This document shows, in pieces, positions 5,623-11,213 of a DNA stretch of 17,667 bases. Source of the stretch: RGIG4608 sp045606265 (GTDB lineage Bacteria; Bacillota; Clostridia; Oscillospirales; CAG-272); NCBI GenBank assembly GCA_045606265.1, contig JAZURO010000018.1, positions 1 to 17,667 of the forward strand, given 5' to 3'. Positions within the stretch are counted from its first letter, which is position 1. Each line of letters starts with the position of its first letter. A program made the translations under genes and the position numbers. Under the pieces are notes generated by a model that made no database searches, had not been told where the DNA came from, and saw only the letters and a program-made list of their open reading frames with translations.

Positions 5623-5745
5623 TCACTTTTTCTTCTTTGGCTTCTTCTGTCTGCCTGTGCCGTGGCACATATTGCATTGCATATAGCCAGAATTGCCACC
5701 AGTTTTTCGGACACGCTTACGGGTTTTGATAGTCTGTTTCGCCAA
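5623..5745 (-). CDS. 40-aa basic CxxC protein (short ORF)
   Basis: A 40-codon frame runs from TTG 5745 to TGA 5623. It encodes a basic N-terminus (AKQTIKTRKRVRKTGG), then YMQCNMCHGTGRQ, and a lysine tail (KKPKKKK). CxxCxGxG is the half-motif of DnaJ-type zinc ribbons; with one CxxC (C24, C27) it might bind zinc as a dimer or bind nucleic acid. It fills the only gap between the membrane protein gene (29-bp overlap) and the phosphoesterase, and TGAGG at its stop supplies the next gene's ribosome binding site. The start has a weak GGTGATG signal. I accept it because frame, motif and spacing agree. Confidence 0.55.
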   Translation of the reverse strand: MAKQTIKTRKRVRKTGGNSGYMQCNMCHGTGRQKKPKKKK

Positions 5746-6001
5746 TCACATCACCGCCGACAAAATTATTTGTTCCGTTATCGGCTTCCTGCGTTACTTC
5801 CTGATAAACAGTTTCCCATTGGCTTTCATAGTACAGCCAAAGGCAGTTGGAGCCGACAAGTAGGAAAATGAGCGCTAGAATAGTAATCCACAACCGCTTG
5901 GCAGTTCTCTCCGCTCGTGCCATTGCAGACTCGTGAACGATATAAGGTACGCTTTCGGGTGCGTGGGCTTCCTTGCCCTTGCAGGTTTCGCAATTTGCCA
6001 T
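5717..6001 (-). CDS. Small single-pass membrane protein with N-terminal CxxC
   Basis: This 94-aa protein starts MANCETCKGKE at 6001, with GGAGG 8 nt upstream; the longer frame would add 25 residues from the structured leader. Residues 24-36 (ESAMARAERTAKR) form a basic helix, and residues 37-57 (LWITILALIFLLVGSNCLWL) are one membrane segment. An acidic tail follows, with NNFVGGDVIGETDYQNP. It is the first gene after the promoter and structured leader at 6034-6141. The layout resembles small proteins found after lysis genes in gut phages. It might act in the envelope, perhaps with lysis or superinfection exclusion, but that is inference. Confidence 0.8.
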   Translation of the reverse strand: MANCETCKGKEAHAPESVPYIVHESAMARAERTAKRLWITILALIFLLVGSNCLWLYYESQWETVYQEVTQEADNGTNNFVGGDVIGETDYQNP

Positions 6002-6033
6002 AGTTTTTACCTCCAAAATATTGTGTTGTTTCT

Positions 6034-6108
6034 GCCTCCGTGGGGAACAGGGGAAAGGGTATGGGAGGCATTTCATACCCTGCGGCGTAGCTATCGCCGC
6101 CCCCTGTT
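6034..6108 (-). ncRNA. Structured 5' leader: three-way junction with possible pseudoknot
   Basis: The minus-strand transcript can form three fully Watson-Crick stems. P1 is AACAGGGG/CCCCUGUU (6101-6108 with 6046-6053). P2 is GCGGCG/CGCCGC with a 7-nt AUAGCUA loop (6082-6100). P3 is GGGUAUG/CAUACCC with a 10-nt loop (6057-6080). Junction linkers are 0, 1 and 3 nt, so 42 of 63 nt are paired. The P3 loop GCCUCC can pair with GGAGGC at 6034-6039 (pseudoknot) or with the gene's GGAGG ribosome site at 6010-6014. The structure starts at the predicted transcription start. I know no family that it matches. Confidence 0.65.
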
Positions 6109-6112
6109 TGTG

Positions 6113-6141
6113 ATTTTACCAAATCGAAAAAGAATTGTCAA
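6113..6141 (-). promoter_or_regulatory. Post-lysis operon promoter
   Basis: Minus-strand TTGACA (6141-6136), a 17-nt spacer and TAAAAT (6118-6113) match sigma-A boxes at 6/6 and 5/6. The -35 contains the TGA stop of the XhlA-like gene. The predicted start near 6106 falls at the base of the structured leader. Confidence 0.8.
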
Positions 6142-6350
6142 CCACCAAAGAACATCTTGACAAGCATCGTAATGACACCGCCAGCGACAGCCGTAATCAG
6201 CCACTTGATTTGCTTCATTTCGGTTTCAATTACCGCAAGCCGTACAAGGTCTTTGTTCAGCTTTGTTTCAAAACTGTCTGTCTGTTTTTGGCACTCTTGC
6301 CGGGTTATGAAAATTTCCCTCAGCCGTTCAATGTCCTTTTCTTCAATCAC
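6138..6350 (-). CDS. XhlA-like coiled-coil membrane protein (holin partner)
   Basis: The 70-aa protein begins at GTG 6350, following AAGGAG about 9 nt upstream, part of which overlaps the holin stop. Residues 2-48 are a charged amphipathic helix (EKDIERLREIFITRQECQ, then FETKLNKDLVRLAVIETEM). Residues 49-67 (KWLITAVAGGVITMLVKMFF) form one membrane segment at the C-terminus. This matches hemolysin XhlA and similar proteins that sit beside holins in Firmicutes phages and cooperate in lysis. It is the last lysis gene; its stop overlaps the promoter of the next operon. Confidence 0.8.
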   Translation of the reverse strand: MIEEKDIERLREIFITRQECQKQTDSFETKLNKDLVRLAVIETEMKQIKWLITAVAGGVITMLVKMFFGG

Positions 6351-6356
6351 TTCCCA

Positions 6357-6620
6357 TCACTCCTTGGCGGGGGACCGGTAGGACAGGGCACGCTTGCTGT
6401 CAGAGATGCCGGCGGTGGTGGGATCAACGAAAACGCCCAGAACAGCCAGAAACACGGAAACAAGCATAAAGGGGTTGCCGAACAGGTTTACAACCGCTTC
6501 CCAAACTGCGCCCCAACTGGTAAACATTTCAGGGGAAACACCCATAGCGGACAGAACCACACCGCCAAGGCCAACCCAGAACCAAGGGTTTTTGAAACGT
6601 ACAGGGATATTGATTTTCAT
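6357..6620 (-). CDS. Phage holin, phi LC3 family
   Basis: This 87-aa protein has FKNPWFWVGLGGVVLSAMG (first membrane segment, about 13-28), then a short loop with SPEMFTSWGAVW. A second segment, FMLVSVFLAVLGVFVDP (51-66), leads into the conserved tail TTAGISDSKRALSY. Those two segments plus the DPTTxGxSDSxxA tail are typical of the phi LC3 holin family. It forms pores in the cytoplasmic membrane that release the endolysin at a set time. The start at 6620 has GGAG 8 nt upstream. It lies between the endolysin and the XhlA-like gene. Confidence 0.93.
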   Translation of the reverse strand: MKINIPVRFKNPWFWVGLGGVVLSAMGVSPEMFTSWGAVWEAVVNLFGNPFMLVSVFLAVLGVFVDPTTAGISDSKRALSYRSPAKE

Positions 6621-6653
6621 AAAATTTTCTCCTTTTGAAAATTATTTTTTATT

Positions 6654-7460
6654 TTAGCCGAGTCCCGTCAGACCAAACAGGGCGCTCCAAGTATCCGGAT
6701 CACATTTGCCGGTTGTTTTCAGATTGAACGCCTTCTGGAACTCAATCATAGCTACTTCCGTCCGGTCATCGAATTTGCCGAACAGGGGAACGTAAAAGCC
6801 GTGCGCTGCAATCAGGATCTGCACTGCCTTTACTGTGTCGCTGGTCATGCCCTTCTGGAGCATCGGCAGCCGCACACTGTAATGGATTGCAATGTCATCT
6901 TCCAGCGGCATATTCACCACTGGAGGTTCGACAACCTCAACCCCAGACCCGTTGTCAAGCACCATGACGGTGTGGCTGCCCTCTTTGACGAGAATATCGC
7001 CCCGCTTCAGGTACTTGTCGGAGTCCAGATGCTTGCTGTCTGTCAGCTTTTCATAATCGCCGCTGGCCACGAATGCCTTGACCATCGTTCTTGTGGTATA
7101 GCCGTTGCTGCCGTAGCTGAGGTTTGCGCCTCCGGCGATGGCGCAGACGTGCATCAGACTGGAGCAGTCGCATTCGCACGGTGTATCGATGGACGCAATA
7201 TCGAAATTCACTGCTTTCGCCTTGCTGTGCAAGGTGTTTCGGCCGTACTGATCATAGCCTACATTGGTATTGTTGCAGGCCGCCTCGCAGGCATTCGCGC
7301 TGATCTCCGCAACTGACGATTTTATTGGGCGAAGCAAGACATTCCAACCCTTTGTATACCAATCGCGTATAGTCACCTCTTTACCATTCTGGTCACCGGC
7401 CGCGCCGCCGGTGGCTCTGCCGTTTTCATCAATGGACGCATGTCCGATTCTTACTGCCAT
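6654..7460 (-). CDS. Endolysin: NlpC/P60-like peptidase with peptidoglycan-binding domain
   Basis: The 268-aa protein starts MAVRIGHASI at 7460, with GGGAGG 7 nt upstream and a 10-bp overlap with the previous gene. Residues 1-170 are the catalytic part: GHASIDENGRATGGAAGDQ, then ECDCSSLMHVCAIAGG with nucleophile C99, and GDILVKEGSHTVMVLDN with H163, as in NlpC/P60 (CHAP-related) cysteine peptidases. Residues 195-262 form a PG_binding_1 domain (LPMLQKGMTSDTVKAVQ, FGKFDDRTEVAMIEFQKAF, then DPDTWSALFG). It cuts cell-wall peptide bonds after holin opening. No signal peptide is visible, so export depends on the holin. Confidence 0.92.
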   Translation of the reverse strand: MAVRIGHASIDENGRATGGAAGDQNGKEVTIRDWYTKGWNVLLRPIKSSVAEISANACEAACNNTNVGYDQYGRNTLHSKAKAVNFDIASIDTPCECDCSSLMHVCAIAGGANLSYGSNGYTTRTMVKAFVASGDYEKLTDSKHLDSDKYLKRGDILVKEGSHTVMVLDNGSGVEVVEPPVVNMPLEDDIAIHYSVRLPMLQKGMTSDTVKAVQILIAAHGFYVPLFGKFDDRTEVAMIEFQKAFNLKTTGKCDPDTWSALFGLTGLG

Positions 7461-7972
7461 AGACTTACCTCCCCAAGGTCTTCCCAACGGTCCTCCACAT
7501 TCAGCGTCAGAGGGGGATATTCGTTGTTGTCGTACTTATTGCGGTGGACGTGGGTCGTGCCGTCCGGATGGGGCCACGTGCAGACCTCATCAATGCGCCA
7601 GATGCCGCTGATGCCGTTGGACGCGATCCAATGCCGCGCCTTGGCGGGGTCCTTCGTGTGGCACATGCTGAACTCTGCCGGATTTTTGGACGGCTGCATA
7701 CCAGGATAGTGCGCCGTGTTGACGGGGGCAAGCATGGTGAACACGAACAATTCCCCGTCGATCATTTCACCGATGGGCGCGCCCTTGGGGCATCCGGAGT
7801 AATCCGTGCCCCAGACAAACAGGGGAACTTTCTGCTCCTCCGCGATGATTGCCGTGCCGTCCATGGCGGGGGCGCGCTGCGCCAGATCCAGCGCATCCGC
7901 CCTGCCCTGCGCCTTACCTACGGGGATACCCTTGGCACGCTCCCGCTCCAGAACTCTTTCTTTACTGGTCAT
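7451..7972 (-). CDS. Tail-end protein, possible carbohydrate-binding appendage
   Basis: The 173-aa protein overlaps the previous gene by 11 nt and the endolysin by 10. After a basic N-terminus (SKERVLERERAKG) come MDGTAIIAEEQKVPLFVWG, CHTKDPAKARHWIA, GISGIWRIDEVCTWPHPD and VHRNKYDNNEYPPLTLNV. Clustered Trp/Tyr residues and the final WEDLG pattern recall small carbohydrate-binding modules on gut phage tail proteins. No catalytic residues are visible. Its position between baseplate and lysis genes supports a host-surface role, which I infer. The gene is GC-rich compared with the tail genes. Confidence 0.75.
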   Translation of the reverse strand: MTSKERVLERERAKGIPVGKAQGRADALDLAQRAPAMDGTAIIAEEQKVPLFVWGTDYSGCPKGAPIGEMIDGELFVFTMLAPVNTAHYPGMQPSKNPAEFSMCHTKDPAKARHWIASNGISGIWRIDEVCTWPHPDGTTHVHRNKYDNNEYPPLTLNVEDRWEDLGEVSLWQ

Positions 7973-8246
7973 AGGCCGTGTTCACTCCTTCCGTGTAGCC
8001 TTCCTCGTAGCCTTCTGTGTACGCCGCGTCCAGTTCATCCCAGACGGAATCTTCAGTGGGAGCAGGTTCAGGAGGTTCGGGTTTGGGCAGAGGATCATAA
8101 ACATACTGCTTGTTCACATACAGATAATCGGTAATGTCACCCTCGGGCAGAACATCCACAAGGGGCATCCCGTCATAGTTGCCATTGGGCAAAACCACGC
8201 AGGCGGACAAAATGCGGTTATTTTCTGCAAGATTTAATGCGTACAT
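7962..8246 (-). CDS. Small baseplate-associated hypothetical protein
   Basis: The 94-aa protein starts at ATG 8246 with AAGGAGG about 9 nt upstream. It begins MYALNLAENNRILSACVVLP, with ITDYLYVNKQYVYDPLPKPE in the middle. An acidic Tyr/Glu tail follows, with DAAYTEGYEEGYTEGVN. Proteins with this MYALNLAE...ITDYxYVxxxYxYDPLPKPE pattern lie next to the tail fibre gene in many Firmicutes phages; XkdX is the nearest functional analogue by position only. It is probably a short tail-tip or fibre-attachment part. Confidence 0.75.
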   Translation of the reverse strand: MYALNLAENNRILSACVVLPNGNYDGMPLVDVLPEGDITDYLYVNKQYVYDPLPKPEPPEPAPTEDSVWDELDAAYTEGYEEGYTEGVNTAYDQ

Positions 8247-8258
8247 ATACTCCCCTCC

Positions 8259-9347
8259 TTAAAAAATTTCATAGATTTCTTCTGGAACGGCACGACCGTC
8301 ATCTTGGATTTCTGCGTCAGCGCCAACGGCATGCCATCCCGGTCCAAAACTAATACCGCTTCCATCGCCTAAAACCGAAGCAGTACGCATACAACCTGCC
8401 ATACCGCTATTGGATGTGTACGCATACGAGCAGCCGTCCGTGTGTCCTTTGAAAATCTGTTTTGTATAGGTTCTGTTAGGTAAATTCTTTGCATCTCGAA
8501 ATCTAATCAATGCACATTTAGATCTTGAAAAATCCAAAGATAATGTTTGCTCTGCAAAATCACTTGAAGGACTAGCATTTTTCCACAGCAATTTCATGGA
8601 CAGCTTTCCATTTAAGGAAGCATCAAGAATCTTCTTTGGAACTGCATCATTTTCATCTGTAGGGGTTGCAACATTCGTGATTTTGTTGCCACCCATGTTC
8701 AGAATGCCTTGCATGGTGTCGCCAGTTTTAAGCAGTGCAGCCGTTCCGGCATTCAGGTTCTGAAGTTCCAGCTGGATTGCCTTCAACAGTGCTTCAAACT
8801 GGCTCTGCATGGTGCCAGTGTCTACCCGTACGGTTTCTGTTACGATGCCACAAACTTCTGGGTCAAGTCTTTCATCAGTAAGCATTGTTGGTGACAGAGA
8901 AACAGTGCCAGCCGGAATACTAACTTTTGCAAGAGAAATCTGCCTCTGGACATTGTTATTTGTCAAAGAAGGCGCAACAGGATTGCTAGATGCCGTACCC
9001 TTCAAAATTGAAACTGTGGGCAACGCAACATAGTTTGTTGTCTCCCACGTTACAACAACTCTGTCAATTCTGTCCAGAACGCCATCCGCAACATCGTGTG
9101 TCAATGTAAGTTTGCTTCCGTTTGTCTGTTCGTTGTCGTTCCAAAAGACAATGCCGTCTCCCTTATCGTTTGACAACCAACCAACGCCATCAGAAAATTG
9201 CACAGACATTGTGCCGGGAACGATGGACGTTGCAAGGTTATTTTCCGCACCGAAAACGCCACTTGTTCGCCCGTGCAACCACTTCATAACCCATTCAGCA
9301 CCGACATAAACGTCTTGATTGTTCGGAAAACTTTTAATTTCAGCCAA
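8259..9347 (-). CDS. Baseplate / receptor-binding tail protein
   Basis: The 362-aa protein starts at TTG 9347, with GGGAGG 9 nt upstream and an 8-bp overlap with the preceding gene. Residues 1-165 hold the shared baseplate pattern: FSDGVGWLSNDKGDGIVFW, then GVLDRIDRVVVTWET, SLTNNNVQRQISLAKVSIP and TDERLDPEVCGIVTETV. Residues 175-206 form a coiled segment, followed by MGGNKITNVATPTDENDAVP, the common tail-fibre repeat start. The last 110 residues (from about SMKLLW to the end) are a distinct domain rich in Cys, Ser and Gly (GCSYAYTSNSGMAGCMR), likely the receptor-binding tip. Confidence 0.82.
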   Translation of the reverse strand: MAEIKSFPNNQDVYVGAEWVMKWLHGRTSGVFGAENNLATSIVPGTMSVQFSDGVGWLSNDKGDGIVFWNDNEQTNGSKLTLTHDVADGVLDRIDRVVVTWETTNYVALPTVSILKGTASSNPVAPSLTNNNVQRQISLAKVSIPAGTVSLSPTMLTDERLDPEVCGIVTETVRVDTGTMQSQFEALLKAIQLELQNLNAGTAALLKTGDTMQGILNMGGNKITNVATPTDENDAVPKKILDASLNGKLSMKLLWKNASPSSDFAEQTLSLDFSRSKCALIRFRDAKNLPNRTYTKQIFKGHTDGCSYAYTSNSGMAGCMRTASVLGDGSGISFGPGWHAVGADAEIQDDGRAVPEEIYEIF

Positions 9348-10368
9348 TTAGTTTAACCTCCCCCAGAGCCGTTAGAATTGGCTCTCCTAGAATGAGATTG
9401 ATTTTTTCGCCGCTTATATCAAGCGTATATTTTACACTTGTTATCCGGCTCTTTAATTCTACACCAAATCTTTGAGAAACGCAAGATACCACATCGCCCA
9501 ATTTGTAAGTAGTTCCGTATTCTTTCGTGTCAATGGAAACAGCAAAGGTGTGACGGCTCACAAGTCTCGCAATTTCTTCCAGTCCGATTTGTTTCAATCT
9601 TTCTCTAAATTGTGATTCCGTTTCTTCCTTGTCTTGTCGGAAGGATCGGTCGAGCCATTTCTCGAAACGTTCGTCTCCACTTGCCGTACCAACTTCCACA
9701 ACAATTTCGGTTTCAGAATCATCGTTCAACGTGCCGGGAACATATACAACATTCTTGAACACGCTGTCATCGTTTGCGATAACCAAATCTTTTGCCGTCT
9801 TGTATTCTTCTGAGAAAACGACAGAGTGGATTCCTTCGGTCAGATCACGGCCTTTGTACAACTCAAACACATGAACACGTTTATCAGCGTCCCACCGCAT
9901 TCTGTTACCGATTTTTGCCGTTTCCAAAATAGGCATGATTTCGTCCAGAATTTGACCGCCATACAGCATCGTTTCCGTTGAATCCTCAAAACCGCTAGAT
10001 TCTCCAATTTCTACATTTGGAAGCCCACGGAGATTGTTTTCAATAACAGAACGCACACCGCTTTCGATATTTGCTATAGTGTTCTTCTGGATGATTGCAC
10101 GTTTATTTAGTAATCGGTTGCAAGTGTACGCGTTTACTGTCACCGTAACCCTTGCCGTGTCGTACTTGTGGTTCCTAATCACAAAAGACATATCGCGAAC
10201 GGTATCGTAAATAATACCGCCGTTTTCAATGGCAGAAATATTATAATCGTCTATCGGCAAAGTAAAAATTGCCTTGCCGATAGCATTATAGTGTTCTTCC
10301 ATTTGAATTGAAAGTGCGTGATTTATTTCTTTGAAATTTGTTAGGTCTTTGTTGTACACAATAATCAT
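9340..10368 (-). CDS. Gp37-like tail protein (ReqiPepy6 Gp37 type)
   Basis: The 342-aa protein starts MIIVYNKDLTNF at 10368 in an ATGA overlap with the distal tail gene. The pattern has a first domain with HYNAIGKAIFTLPIDDYN, then RDMSFVIRNHKYDTARVTV, and a second part with MLYGGQILDEIMPILETAK and KDLVIANDDSVFKNVVYVPG. A C-terminal strand region follows, with YKLGDVVSCVSQRFGVELKS and YTLDISGEKINLILGEPI. This is the siphovirus Gp37-like family, usually placed after the distal tail protein and thought to be a tail hub or tip part. No peptidase motif is visible. Confidence 0.85.
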   Translation of the reverse strand: MIIVYNKDLTNFKEINHALSIQMEEHYNAIGKAIFTLPIDDYNISAIENGGIIYDTVRDMSFVIRNHKYDTARVTVTVNAYTCNRLLNKRAIIQKNTIANIESGVRSVIENNLRGLPNVEIGESSGFEDSTETMLYGGQILDEIMPILETAKIGNRMRWDADKRVHVFELYKGRDLTEGIHSVVFSEEYKTAKDLVIANDDSVFKNVVYVPGTLNDDSETEIVVEVGTASGDERFEKWLDRSFRQDKEETESQFRERLKQIGLEEIARLVSRHTFAVSIDTKEYGTTYKLGDVVSCVSQRFGVELKSRITSVKYTLDISGEKINLILGEPILTALGEVKLIG

Positions 10369-11213
10369 AATGTAATACCCACAATTTCCGTTGCAAAGTC
10401 AATGGACACTTCCAACTGATTACCACCCTCTTCTGCTTCCGGCTTCAAAACGTTATCACCAACGTCTAGTCTATTCAATGTGCTTTTTAGGCTGAGTGCG
10501 CCACGAATATCACCATCAACAGAAGATGTGACATATGTTCTGTCATGCGTAATTTCCACCACAACACGCTCGCCAGCTACAAGAGATTTGTTTATAGCCA
10601 TAAATTTACCAGTGTTTACATTCGTAATTTTGGGATTCGAACAATCGCCACGAGCAAGAAATGTAACAGTCATAGGAACAGGAAGTTGCCCTCGGTTCGG
10701 AACATTTATGAATTGCGTTTCCATCGTTTTTGCAAACTGGTATTCTCTTGAAATGTTCCAAGGGAACTTGAACATATACTGCAAGCCAGAGAGAACTGCT
10801 CTTGCACTATCATCTTTCTGCCAATATGGGTAGGCAGCCAAAACAGAAAATTGAAACTTTGCGAACTTTTTTGTTGGGTCAATCGTTGGTGTGGATGTCG
10901 GGCGAACATTCAAGTAATAGTCATCTGCATAAAATTTTGCAGCCAAATCCGGGCGAACAATAGAAAGCAATCTTTCCTTATTGTTGTTTGAAAACTCACC
11001 GACAAGAATTCCCGAAACTGTAACGGGGCGGGGCTGAATATTTGCGCTCTGGATCGTTGCACCAACCTGGTCAATGCCAGTTGCTTGAGAAAGACTTACT
11101 TGCACAGTATCAATGCCCACGGGCTTATTGATTAAAAATCCTGCATTGTATGTAAATGCAATGCTTTCGCCGTTTTCATTTACATACCGAAAAGTTTTAG
11201 AAAGAAAACTCAC
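10365..11213 (-). CDS. Distal tail protein (Dit-like)
   Basis: The start is set at GTG 11213, which overlaps the tape measure stop as GTGA and leaves 282 aa; the longer frame from GTG 11225 is too close to the ribosome site. Features include FRYVNENGESIAFTYN, then VQVSLSQATGIDQVGATIQS and IQPRPVTVSGILVGEF. KFQFSVLAAYPYWQKDDSAR is the distinctive AYPYW region of this family, followed by SREYQFAKTMETQFINVPN and VSIDFATEIVGITL. It forms the hexameric ring that joins tail tube to baseplate. Order (tape measure, Dit, Gp37-like) is standard. Confidence 0.87.
   Translation of the reverse strand: MSFLSKTFRYVNENGESIAFTYNAGFLINKPVGIDTVQVSLSQATGIDQVGATIQSANIQPRPVTVSGILVGEFSNNNKERLLSIVRPDLAAKFYADDYYLNVRPTSTPTIDPTKKFAKFQFSVLAAYPYWQKDDSARAVLSGLQYMFKFPWNISREYQFAKTMETQFINVPNRGQLPVPMTVTFLARGDCSNPKITNVNTGKFMAINKSLVAGERVVVEITHDRTYVTSSVDGDIRGALSLKSTLNRLDVGDNVLKPEAEEGGNQLEVSIDFATEIVGITL

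Noticed and set aside
6046..6108. The structured leader as a hammerhead, HDV, pistol or purine riboswitch
   Set aside because: The conserved core nucleotides of these classes (for example CUGAUGA of hammerheads) are missing, so no known class is named.
3581..9347. An invertible tail-fibre segment for the serine recombinase
   Set aside because: I found no inverted copy of the fibre tip and no matching inverted repeats flanking the recombinase or the baseplate gene in this window.
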